The notes under the pieces were generated by a model. The model was given only the letters and a program-made list of their open reading frames with translations, was not told where the DNA came from and made no database searches. Shown here piece by piece: positions 1-9,329 of a stretch of DNA of 64,000 bases (position 1 is its first letter; each line of letters opens with the position of its first letter). Source of the DNA: Talaromyces rugulosus. Taxonomy: Eukaryota; Ascomycota; Eurotiomycetes; Eurotiales; Trichocomaceae. The stretch is taken from contig NC_049562.1 in the NCBI RefSeq assembly GCF_013368755.1, forward strand, positions 4,154,001-4,218,000. The letters are read 5' to 3'. A program made the position numbers and the translations under genes.

Positions 1-2
1 CC

Positions 3-470
3 TCGGATGAGGTGCTGCAGCGTGTGTGCCGCGATGCCGGAATCGAGGAATTTATTTCCTCACTCCCGGACAAGCACGACACCAAGATCGGACCTCGCGG
101 AGTTGCTCTATCGGGAGGCCAAAAGCAGCGTGTCGCCATTGCGCGAGCGCTGATCAGAAAACCCAGGTTGCTGCTGCTGGATGAAGCAACTTCAAGTCTT
201 GATTCTGAAACCGAAAAATCTGTGCAGGCTGTGTTTGAGAGGACCAGGCAAGGCCGCACGATGGTGGTAGTTGCACACCGGCTCGCCACTGTTCAGAATG
301 CCGATGTGATCTTTGTGATCGGTGACGGCCGCGTGGCCGAGACAGGGACGCATGCCTCGTTATTGAAGAAGAGAGGTATATATTATCAGATGGTAAGTTC
401 TCTTCTTTTCCAGTGTTGCATATGTGCTTACCGATTGTTATAGTGCCAGTCGCAAGCTCTTTTCAAGTAG
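3..470 (+). CDS. ABCB-type multidrug transporter, C-terminal part (5' end outside window)
   Basis: This is the last part of an ATP-binding cassette exporter of the full-length P-glycoprotein (ABCB/MDR) type, which pumps lipophilic compounds across a membrane using ATP. Only the second nucleotide-binding domain is in the window. It shows the signature ALSGGQKQR, the Walker B stretch LLLLDEATSSLD and the switch histidine in VVVAHRLATV. The gene enters the window already open in frame 3, so the start and the membrane domains lie upstream. A 51-bp intron (393-443, gtaagt...tatag) is supported because splicing converts a poor ending into the usual ABCB tail YYQMCQSQALFK followed by the stop at 468-470. 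Substrate cannot be inferred. Confidence is high for the family and the 3' splice. Confidence 0.93.
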
Positions 471-1677
471 CTTTTTCCAACTCTCATGAAGCTACCCTCA
501 TATCAAATTACTTAGAGACTTCTAGTTTAATGTGTATTATTATAATTTTTTGTTTGTTTATTTTTCCAATGTTGTAGTTTAATCTCACCTACAGTTTTTC
601 ATGTACTGACTTGGCTATTCATGTCCGATATGCCCCCTCGAATAGTATATTCCACTAATTAAAATAGTTGAAGCCTACCATTTCTGCCAACGGTTGACTA
701 GATACATTTTTAGAAAGTCTATAATATAAGCATGGACAAGCAAAGTGCACTGCAAGTGCAATGCAAGGTCGGACTGGACAGAAAAATTTCCGGATTAGGC
801 AATTCTGGTCAGGGCGTCACGAGTGGGTGATCGGGCCACGAATGTTGCCCGCCCATAGAAAAGGCAAAAAAAACAATCGCAAAGACGACAAGAGAGAGCT
901 AATGTATGTATTCCTACTACGTATTTAGATAGGCAAGATTTATTTATAACGTCCCCCCAGCTTTCCACTCTTTATTCGCTTGCAACGTACTTTCTACTTA
1001 TCATATACACCAGTTTATAGAAAGATCAGAGGGGAGAGGTAGCTGTTGTTGTCGAATAGTTATTTTAACCACCCACAATGGGAGAAGCCCTTGGATGACA
1101 GATAAATATAGTGACCGACAGGCTCAATTATGGCTTTTATACACCTAACCAACAACGCCTCCCCAAAAAAAACCAGCCCACCATACATGTTACTTCATCT
1201 CCTGTCACAGTGATTATTTTATGATGCTAAATTATTGTAACGTACCTTATTGGTTAGTATATTGGTTGGTTGGGCCGATCTTATGTTTGACTACATGGCG
1301 TCAATAACTTCCATATCATTATATATTTTGACTATCAAACATCAGCAACATTTAAAGCTGATGTCGCTCTATAACCATTACTTCCGCTATCAATCTATAA
1401 GATCTAATTTGTAATAGACAACTAAAAGAAAAATCAAAACAAACATGAATGCAATATTAACAATCGAAGACCAATGCTGCATCAATTGATGTGGGTGAGA
1501 AGTCACCACCAAGCCAGAATCAGCATAGCGGATTATTATCAATCGCCTACATAAGCTGACAAGTACCCTAGACTCCGACTACATGCATGTGTACCTACAT
1601 ATAAACTCCAATCATTGTTGACTACATGTACCTTGTTGCTATCTAGGAAAAATCATATATCTGTTAATCAATCCACC
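471..1677. other. Intergenic region between ABC transporter and GNAT gene
   Basis: About 1.2 kb of AT-rich sequence with many stops in all frames. It must hold the transporter 3' UTR and the promoter of the acetyltransferase. I see no further gene, RNA gene or repeat. Confidence 0.6.
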
Positions 1678-2425
1678 ATGGCCCAAGGTCCATTCCATTA
1701 TGAGCAGCGACGCCTGGAAAACGATCTAGTTGCGCTCGAGATATTTGACGTAAGGATATATTTTACATACCATAGCAGCAACCCAACTAATACATATTGA
1801 TGCACAGCCAAGCGTGCATGCAGCCCAGTTTGTCGAAGCGATCCCGCACATCTCGACATATCTCATCCTCCCAGTCATGAAATCCGAGGCCGACTTTATG
1901 AACGAGCTGTACAATAAATACATCCAGCCAATGCCCGACACCTGTCTATACGCCATCATCAACAAGTCCGCCACACAACCAGAGACTCAGAAATATGCGG
2001 GCGTAATCAGCCTCAACGCGACAAACCCAACCAACGCCGTCACCGAGATAGGCGTCATGATCTTCCCCGCATCGCAGCGCACGCACGTCGCCACCAACGC
2101 GATCGGCTTGCTGCTGCAGTACACGCTGGATCCGCCATCTGCCGGTGGATTAGGATTGCGTCGCGTGGAATGGAAGTGTCATGCGGGAAACGAGGCATCG
2201 CGGAAAATCGCGTTGCGTATGGGCTTTGAGCTTGAGGGAATTGCGCGCTGGGATCGAGTGTTCCCCGGCGGCGCGGTGGTGCTGCCTGTGGATGCTCTTG
2301 AGAAGAGAAATGGGACAACTGGAGAAGTGCCGGGGAGGCATACGGCTATCTACTCGATTGTCTGGGATGAGTGGGATGAGAAGCGTCCCCAAGTCGTGGC
2401 GCAGATGGAGCGGTTTAGAAGGTAG
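1678..2425 (+). CDS. GNAT-family N-acetyltransferase (RimJ/RimL-like)
   Basis: This is a predicted acetyl-CoA-dependent N-acetyltransferase of 229 residues. Exon 1 is 1678-1749 and begins at the only good ATG. A 58-bp intron (1750-1807, gtaagg...cacag) joins it to exon 2 (1808-2425). The fold is recognised from the order of elements: a strand and helix near residues 40-60, the core strand EIGVMIFPASQRTHVATNA around residues 105-123 (acetyl-CoA binding region), then RRVEWKCHAGNEASRKIALRMGF, the typical 'neighbours, more alike than others' segment of RimJ/RimL relatives in which a helix follows WKC.AGN.AS. The substrate is unknown; fungal relatives range from small-molecule to protein N-terminal acetylation. 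The gene stands alone, convergent with eIF3e. Family assignment is firm, function is not. Confidence 0.87.
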
Positions 2426-2860
2426 AGTGGGCCTCAATGTTTAGTGTTTACTAGAGAGAGAAAAGATATTTCGCTCTGTACTTTTTTTAATTTCTACTCA
2501 TGAGAGTGTTTCTTTTTGCCAAAAATTCTGGACCCGATGCTAGGTCTGTAGGTAAGTGTATCTTCATAAACCACGTCAACATACATCATCCATCATCACT
2601 TTGGTCTACTACTGCTTTTAAAATAGTTCATCACAATAACAGCGTATCAGGAAAACAAATCCCCATCTTTCCTAGCTTGCAAAGCCCGGAAAGGTGATAG
2701 ATATACCAGAAGAAAAGAATACAGAAGAAGAAACTCGAACCTCCTGAACGCCTGCCTCATGCCTGAAGCCCTGCACTTTGTAGTAAATGGTAGATTATAG
2801 ACGCTCGTAGCCGTTTATTGATTTTGAGAAATTGCCATCTCGCAAAAACCACCGCCGATT
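2426..2860. other. Convergent 3' intergenic region
   Basis: 435 bp between the stop of the acetyltransferase and the last small exon of eIF3e. It contains both 3' UTRs; nothing else seen. Confidence 0.6.
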
Positions 2861-4325
2861 TTATTTTGCTACCGCCGCACTACATAACCAGTCAGAAACA
2901 CGCTTTGATCCACTGATAGATTGTTAACTTACCTCAAGACTTGAGTTCTGAAGAAAGCCCCCTTGGTCCTTTCAATGACCTGTTGGTACACTGATTGAGG
3001 AGGGTGGTTCATGACGACTGTGCCTGCTTTGTAATCAATCTTCGCATCAACCCGAGTGTCACGGATGAGGTTGACAATCCACTTCTCGCCTTCATCTTGG
3101 CCCAAGCCCAGACGAGTAGACAGATCCCTAGCACAATGTTAGTCCGCTGGGAAATCAGTTTGCAGACATATTATACTCACTTGATATCTATGCGCTGGTG
3201 GATTTTGCAATAACTCTCAGAGATCAGGTGCCTGGCGGCATCAACAAAGGCATCCGCTGCCGAGACAAGGAAGAAATCGCTGCGGAGCACATCTTCGGCC
3301 TCACCCAGTTTCTTCTGGGCCTCCTCGAAGTCAAAGTCAACGTAGAGAGCCTTGATAAAGCCGGTGATAGGATCCGAGTACTCGTAGCCTTCTTGTCGAA
3401 CAACGCGGATCAGGTCTTTCAGCTGTTTCTGGTAGGCGCTCGTGTTCTTGTGCGCACGACCCCGGTTCGTGATAACGGCAGCAGCCAAGTATCGGAGGAT
3501 CCACGGGCAGTTTGTTTGGATGGTGTTGATGTAAGCTGGTGAGAAGAAGAGGTCGGTCAGGACGTCGCGGGCGGCGTCGTGGTTGAAATAAGGGAAGAGG
3601 GACCAGTGAATCAACCAGGTGCGGTGTTCCAATTGGCCGAGAGGGTTGTTGAAAAGGCGGGTTTCAATCAAGTCCTTGACTTTTTGAACCTCCTCCATGG
3701 CGGCGTCCCAGCTAGTGGTCAGAATTTCCGACGCAAACTTTCCCCATGTGGCCGACGCAACTTTGTCGTTGTCGGTCGACAGGACACGGAACTGGTACAG
3801 AAGCTCGGCAGCATTTCCATAGCTGCCGCAGCTGTATTGGAATCGGCCGTAGTCGAACAGGGTGTTGACCATCTCATTCGTAACGCCGTGTTGCTCCTCA
3901 AGGAATTTCAAGTTGGCGGCCTTGTCGCTGCGAAGGTTGCCCACGACGGCGTCGTCCTGCAAAAGTTCCGTGATCTTCTCGCTGTCTTCCTCGTATTTTT
4001 GCAGTTTAGTGAGAACTTCCTCTCTCTTTTTGACAAACTCATCGGGAATTGTGTCGGAATTGTTGATTTCTTGCCACAGGTTGGCGACGTAGTCGGTCAT
4101 GTTGGTGTGCTTGAGAAGCTCGTACTTGGCGCGCGTAACCTCTTCATTCTCATCATCCTGGCCGCTGCTGAATTCGAGGAGGGGGAAGACGAGATGGCGG
4201 TCGAGGTACGGAATCAACTTGGGCAGCAGATCGTGTTCTTTGGCAATTTCCTCGGCGGTCTTGGGAGGGTGAGCAGCAGCGCCCTTGAGCAGGGTCTCGG
4301 CAGACGGAGGAGCGTTGTCCGCCAT
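2861..4325 (-). CDS. int6: Eukaryotic translation initiation factor 3 subunit E (eIF3e / Int6)
   Basis: Subunit E of the eIF3 complex, a PCI-domain protein that helps recruit mRNA and the 40S subunit at translation initiation. The model has three exons on the minus strand: 3181-4325, 2933-3127 and a 19-nt last exon 2861-2879, separated by two 53-bp introns (3128-3180 and 2880-2932). The product is 452 residues, the usual fungal length. Recognisable family segments include [22 protein letters not shown] near the N-terminus, [11 protein letters not shown] and WGKFASEIL in the middle, and the PCI winged-helix part [20 protein letters not shown], ending in FFRTQVLSAAVAK. The tiny last exon is accepted because it gives exactly this expected tail in frame. 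It is divergent from the mL49 gene with about 395 bp between the starts. Confidence 0.97.
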
Positions 4326-4720
4326 GTTGGGTGGTGCAAGATGGCAGGTCGCAAAGCGCTGTCTGGAAAGGAGGCAGCAGGGGTTGGCGAGACAAGAAAA
4401 TCGAATCGCCCAAGAAGGAGGGGATCTTTTGTCAGTGTGCCGAAAATGTGCGTAGGCGCGCTAGGCCCGGATAGGCGCTAGCGCGGTTGGCGCATGATCT
4501 CTCGGGGAAAAACTGGGAAAAGCCAATTGAGTCTTGACCCCAGCAGCAAGCAGCAAGCAGCACACGCGATCTCTGCCCACAGTCTCTGCTCTGAGAGTCA
4601 TCGTTTCTGTCTGCGTGAGAATACTATATCGTCCGAGTCTCTTTTACTGAGCATAGAGGGCTCCAGCCCATCGCAGAGACGAGGTCTGCCTTGTCGACAA
4701 TACAAACACGAGCTCTCGCA
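4326..4720. promoter_or_regulatory. Divergent promoter region of eIF3e and mL49
   Basis: 395 bp between two divergently transcribed translation genes, one cytosolic and one mitochondrial. It is GC-rich near the eIF3e start and includes a short cag/aagcagcaagcagc run near 4544. No coding content was recognised. A shared regulatory role is inference from the layout. Confidence 0.5.
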
Positions 4721-5510
4721 ATGGCTTCGTTGATGCAGTCTTCGGCCATGCCATCGGCTTTGCGCCACCAGCTGTCCTCAGTCACATCGAAGGGGCCTCT
4801 TTCATCGTCCTTTAAGTCTGTGCGTGCATTTTCATTGCTGTGCAGCCCACAACGACGGACCCAAACCCGTTAGTATTTCCCTACGCGCGAGCTTGTATAT
4901 ACAAAAAAGCCAGTCATTGACAAAAGTACCAGACACTGAACAAAACAAACACATCTATCTCAGCGTATCCTCCCCTAAATCATTACCCACCATCCAACAA
5001 TCCCGGACTTTCCTTGCAGAACTTGTCCGCAAGTTTCCGGCCTCCTCGACGACGCACACCACCACCAGAAAACAAACAAACCCTGCCACCGATGATGAAG
5101 AAACACAAGTGCAGCAGCAAAGTCCGCCCCTCCAACTCACCAATCTCCCATACTTTGTGCGGCGTACACCATCCAACAATTTCCCGGTCTACCTGTTGAC
5201 CAAAGCCGGCAGCACCAAGCGATTGACCAAGCTTCAGAAAACCGAAGGCGACCTCGAGGCTCTGAAATCCGACTTGACGAAAGCTCTGGGTTTGGACTCT
5301 GTAGAAAAAACTCCGTCTCGAGGTTCTCGACCTAAAAAGACCCCTGAGATAACCATAAATCCTGTTAATGGTCACATTATCGTAAAGGTACGTTTCCAAC
5401 CAAAACTTCTTGTCTTTTCTTCCAAAAAAAAAAAACTAACCATTTTTGTTTTGTATCAGGGTTGGAAAAAAGTCGAAATCGAAAAATTCCTCGCCGAGCG
5501 AAACTTTTAA
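4721..5510 (+). CDS. img2: Mitochondrial large ribosomal subunit protein mL49 (Img2)
   Basis: Component of the mitochondrial ribosome large subunit. The start ATG at 4721 opens a basic, serine-rich presequence (MASLMQSSAMPSALRHQL...) typical of mitochondrial import. The conserved mL49 core lies in exon 2: LPYFVRRTPSNNFPVYL, then a TKRLTKLQKTEGD segment, then ITINPVNGHIIVKG joined by a 72-bp intron (5388-5459) to GWKKVEIEKFLAERNF and the stop at 5508-5510. The first intron is less certain. Donor 4869 (gttagt) with acceptor at 4932 and donor 4873 (gtattt) with acceptor at 4963 both keep the frame and differ only in the linker after the presequence. Family and C-terminal structure are certain; only the first junction is open. 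Confidence 0.92.
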
Positions 5511-6330
5511 AAAAAAAAACAACAACCAAATCTCAAAAAAGCCACCCACTCTATGTCACCTCTTACAACCAAAAATTTCCCTCCCAATTGTACAGCTAGC
5601 TTGTACACAGCGCATTATCAACAATTAACTCGCCAACTCCCCCCGAATATCCGTGCCACTATACGCGGGCCTTAACTCTCCATGGGTTTATATCTTTGTC
5701 CTGATCATCTCTGGCGTTTTTTTTCTCTTTCTCTTTTCTCCATGCATTTCGTGTACTCTTTTCTTGAATGCATCCATGTAATTTTGTCTTATTATTATTA
5801 TTCTTTTTTCTTTTTTCTTTTTTGTCATGGAACGGGCTACTGCACGTGGGATATCAAAGATTGAAACCTCTTTGTTCCTTTTTTTATTAATATCGTTTTT
5901 GACGATTTCAATAAGGATTATTATTAACTACCTACATGTATGAATGAGTCTTGGTTTTCTAATTTCAACTTGTTGTCGTTCTCTCTCAGGTGCAGTTCCA
6001 CACGATTGAGTAGACAGGAGTAGAAAATTAATAAAAGGCCCAGGTCTTGATCATGTACAGTAGAATTGAATGTAAAGTAACTATATATGGACATGGTCAA
6101 GTAAAGTCATCATCTCAAGCGCTGAAAACAAAAACAGAAACCAAACCAAAAAAAAAAACAAAGCAAAGCATCCTCGTTCGTAAATATGAAACGAGGAAAC
6201 GATTTTTCAATATAACAGTACAGGTAAAGGTACAAGTATATAAGAATGTTCAATGTAAAAGAAAAAAGTCATCAAACTCCCTTTCCAAGTTAAATCCATA
6301 ACCAAATGCAGAATGGTATTTTATCGACTC
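5511..6330. other. Convergent AT-rich intergenic region
   Basis: 820 bp between the 3' ends of mL49 and swi1, with T-rich and A-rich runs and a short tta/att repeat near 5790. It would contain both polyadenylation regions. No gene seen. Confidence 0.6.
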
Positions 6331-9306
6331 TTAATCCCCAAGACCAGCGTATGCGATTAACTGCCTCACAACACCTGCATCTAGCGTCGGCGTCAACAAG
6401 GCTCCCAGAAGACTTTCTCTTTTTGGTAAAATATTCACGGGGAAGCGACGGCCTGATGCAGTATCTTCTTGTTTCGCTTTCTCGGCCAACTTTTGAAGAA
6501 TGCACAGTCCTCTATTAATTATCGATGCATAGGCATGTGTTTCTATATCCACCTGGCCGCGTTGTGATGGGTGGCGATGGGTGGAAGGTGGCATACGCTC
6601 CGTGCTAAGCAAACAACATAGCCTCAAAAGATGAACTGCGAACCCGTCCGCTGACTGTAGCCACGATCGTGAGGTTGCTCCATCAGCAAGGTCTGTGAGA
6701 ATCTCGGCTGCCAACAGGCCCTGCATGAGGAATACCTTGCGCGCATCTGCCAAAGCGAGCGGCTTTCGAGGTTGGTCTGGGATAGGGCAGATGGCCAAAG
6801 CAAAAGCACGAGTAAGCAGTTCGGCCTGACTAGGGGAGCCGTCGCCGCTGACAATGGCTTTGTAGTACATTCGGTTGGGCTCATCCCTGGCGAGAATCTT
6901 GGCAAGACTATCGATGGCTGCCGGTGTGTATTTATGAACAGTCGGGTTGTACGGAGTGAACGTCACCACCCCTTCTGGCGTGAGAATGGGAGCTGGCAAT
7001 GGCGCAAACGATAGCAGAAAATGAAGCATATAGAGCGCTTCTTCTTTCCCAGGAAGATGAACTGCATGTGCCACATTACTGAGATACGTAACAGCATCTT
7101 TCATAAAGTCCAAGGTATTCTGATGAGTCCGTAGTATCATATTCCGGGTGCCAAGATAACGAACGATGCTGGACAACATCTTCACGACCGGAGCACTCCC
7201 TAAGATGCCAAAATTAGATTCAACAAAAGAGAAATTCCTTATGATGGCAGTGATGCAAAGTATTCTGTCAGCTGCACGATCGAGTTCATAAGCAAGACTC
7301 CCAAATTCTGGAACATCAAGAAGAGATGTCATCTCAACCCGACACCCGCGAATGACTTCTTCGTAGGCAGGCAAGCATATGTCATCAGAGACCTCGGCGG
7401 CATTTTCAACAAGGAAATCGAGTTGCTCTTCAGCACAATCAACCAATGTTTCGACGAGGTCATCACAGGTTTCCAAAGGAATCGGGATTGCGGGCTCCGA
7501 AGAAATAGTCGTCAAAGTATCCAAAGCCACGCGTATCTCAGCGTTGATTCCCGATTTTATACTCATCGTCAACGCGAATATGTCAATGACACCCAACTCT
7601 CCAAAAGCAGGGACATTAGGTTTTAACCTCAAGATATCTTCTCCAATTTGATAGATTTCGTCCAAAACAACAGGACCATGCCTGGGAATATCGGTCAAGA
7701 CGGTGGCCTTGAACGGATCTTCAATATGCTTTTTCAGGGGTTGAGGAGCTGGTTGTTCCGGTCCGGTGGCAGATTTTGTTGTCGGAGTGACTGATGGTTT
7801 CACAGGTGTTCCCGGTTGGGCAACCTGCGGTGGTAGAGATGGATCAGCAGGTTGGGGCTGCCGAGGAATACTCGTTCGCTGGTGGTTCTGTGCATGTGGA
7901 AGTTGGGGTTGCTGAGGTGGACGAGGTTGTTTAGCTTGTCGAGGCTGCTGTGGCGTTTGAAGACCATTGGTTGCACCAGGATGCATGTTGTTCGGTATTG
8001 AAGCGCCAACTTGTGGGGAAGATGCGAAATGCTGGGGATTCTGGGGGTCGAATTCAGGCCCGGGTTTGATAGGCGATTGCTGAAATTGCGCCATATTCGC
8101 ATCTCCAGACTGTCTCTGCTGAAGCGCGTTCTGTTGCATATTGTCCATTTGCTTCTGCTGGTGCGAATTTATTATAGCCTGCTCGTAGCCCGCGAGGTTC
8201 TTCGCATAGATATCCCGAATCTCTAAAGCAGCGTTGGGGTACTGCTGGGGCGCAAATTGCAAGGATTGCGCAATAGCAGGCCACATGTTGCTGGCAGTAA
8301 TCTTTTTAAATCCGCCCATTTTCATAACAGAGGCATACAATTGCATCAAGTGCACTGGGCGACCACTGACATGGGGCGTCAGATCCAACGGCTGATTGCG
8401 AGCTAGCATGAACTTCTGAAGAGTCTTCAGGAATACATCAGGACTACTCGGCTTGGGCATATTTGATTGGTTCATGTTCTGTTGCATTTGCCGCAAAGCA
8501 GCCATTTGAGGATTGGCCATTGGGTTCATGGCACCGGTAGGACGGCCTGCCATTGCGGGATTACCAGCTTGCATTTGACGGGCTTGGTTTTGTAGTTGCA
8601 TTTGATAGAGACGCTGGTTCTGAGCAGCCATGGCTTGCGCTGAATACCCTTGTGGCATGTTGCCCAAGTGAGCCTGCATTGAAGCGGATGATGCGTTGGA
8701 AGTCATAGCTGGCGAGAACTGAGGGGCCATGCCTTGAGGATAGCCTTGGTTGGACATGAATGTATTGTTCTGTGGAGTGTTTACACGGCTTCCCTGGTCT
8801 GACTGGGGCGGCGAGATCTGGTTTCCAACCTGAGCGCCTGCGGGAGAGAACGGGCTAGGAGAAGCAGTCTGCACGCGCTGGACGCCATGCTGGTCAAAAT
8901 CCTGTAATGGCGATTGTGTCGTATTCACGGCGGCTGCTCTTTGTTGTTGAAGATGTTGTTGGTAGGCTGCAAACTGAGGGTTGCCATTGGCGGCGCCTTG
9001 GTAGCCAGCAAAGGGGACCTGAGGCGTTTGGGAACGCGAGACCGGCAGACCGCCTGGCGCTTGTCTTGGGGACATTGACATGCCATCTTCCGGTCTCGGT
9101 CGTTTCGACGGGATCACTTGGTTCAGGTTGTGAAAGCCGGGCGACACATTGCGCGGGACGCCATTTTGGAACATGCGCTGGAATTGACTGGGGTCCTGCT
9201 GTGTCTGCGATGGGTTCAAGAAAGCCATCGATGGATCGATGGTCGCGTTAAAGGCCCCGTTGTCATGGTTGGGGATGTTCGAGGCATCAGTTAGCCACGC
9301 ATTCAT
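6331..9306 (-). CDS. swi1: SWI/SNF chromatin-remodelling subunit Swi1 (ARID domain)
   Basis: Subunit of the SWI/SNF nucleosome remodeller, acting in the nucleus. The 991-residue product is read in one exon from the ATG at 9304-9306. The first 250 or so residues are Gln/Asn/Pro/Met-rich and disordered, as in other Swi1 proteins. An ARID/BRIGHT DNA-binding domain follows near residues 285-380, recognised by SPDVFLKTLQKFMLARNQPLD, PVHLMQLYASVMKMGGF and a W-P-A-I-A core. After a second Pro/Gln-rich linker comes a helical C-terminal half like the Swi1 armadillo-like region. An in-frame TTG 18 bases upstream is not used here. A spliced 5' UTR intron (9330-9610) and an overlapping upstream ORF are described separately. 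The identification is firm. Confidence 0.92.
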   Translation of the reverse strand: MNAWLTDASNIPNHDNGAFNATIDPSMAFLNPSQTQQDPSQFQRMFQNGVPRNVSPGFHNLNQVIPSKRPRPEDGMSMSPRQAPGGLPVSRSQTPQVPFAGYQGAANGNPQFAAYQQHLQQQRAAAVNTTQSPLQDFDQHGVQRVQTASPSPFSPAGAQVGNQISPPQSDQGSRVNTPQNNTFMSNQGYPQGMAPQFSPAMTSNASSASMQAHLGNMPQGYSAQAMAAQNQRLYQMQLQNQARQMQAGNPAMAGRPTGAMNPMANPQMAALRQMQQNMNQSNMPKPSSPDVFLKTLQKFMLARNQPLDLTPHVSGRPVHLMQLYASVMKMGGFKKITASNMWPAIAQSLQFAPQQYPNAALEIRDIYAKNLAGYEQAIINSHQQKQMDNMQQNALQQRQSGDANMAQFQQSPIKPGPEFDPQNPQHFASSPQVGASIPNNMHPGATNGLQTPQQPRQAKQPRPPQQPQLPHAQNHQRTSIPRQPQPADPSLPPQVAQPGTPVKPSVTPTTKSATGPEQPAPQPLKKHIEDPFKATVLTDIPRHGPVVLDEIYQIGEDILRLKPNVPAFGELGVIDIFALTMSIKSGINAEIRVALDTLTTISSEPAIPIPLETCDDLVETLVDCAEEQLDFLVENAAEVSDDICLPAYEEVIRGCRVEMTSLLDVPEFGSLAYELDRAADRILCITAIIRNFSFVESNFGILGSAPVVKMLSSIVRYLGTRNMILRTHQNTLDFMKDAVTYLSNVAHAVHLPGKEEALYMLHFLLSFAPLPAPILTPEGVVTFTPYNPTVHKYTPAAIDSLAKILARDEPNRMYYKAIVSGDGSPSQAELLTRAFALAICPIPDQPRKPLALADARKVFLMQGLLAAEILTDLADGATSRSWLQSADGFAVHLLRLCCLLSTERMPPSTHRHPSQRGQVDIETHAYASIINRGLCILQKLAEKAKQEDTASGRRFPVNILPKRESLLGALLTPTLDAGVVRQLIAYAGLGD

Positions 9307-9329
9307 GTCGTGTAGATCGACCAACCCAT
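9303..9329 (-). promoter_or_regulatory. Upstream ORF overlapping the swi1 start codon
   Basis: On the minus strand an ATG at 9329-9327 opens an eight-codon ORF (MGWSIYTT) whose TGA (9305-9303) overlaps the swi1 ATG as ATGA. It lies directly after a good acceptor (aacag at 9334-9330), so the ATG would be the first bases of that exon. Overlapping stop/start arrangements can reduce translation or permit reinitiation; that this happens here is inference. Confidence 0.55.

Noticed and set aside
3579..4481. 300-codon plus-strand ORF
   Set aside because: Lies antisense to eIF3e, whose protein is clearly conserved. Its own composition (repeated V/G/L/E) comes from the complementary codons.
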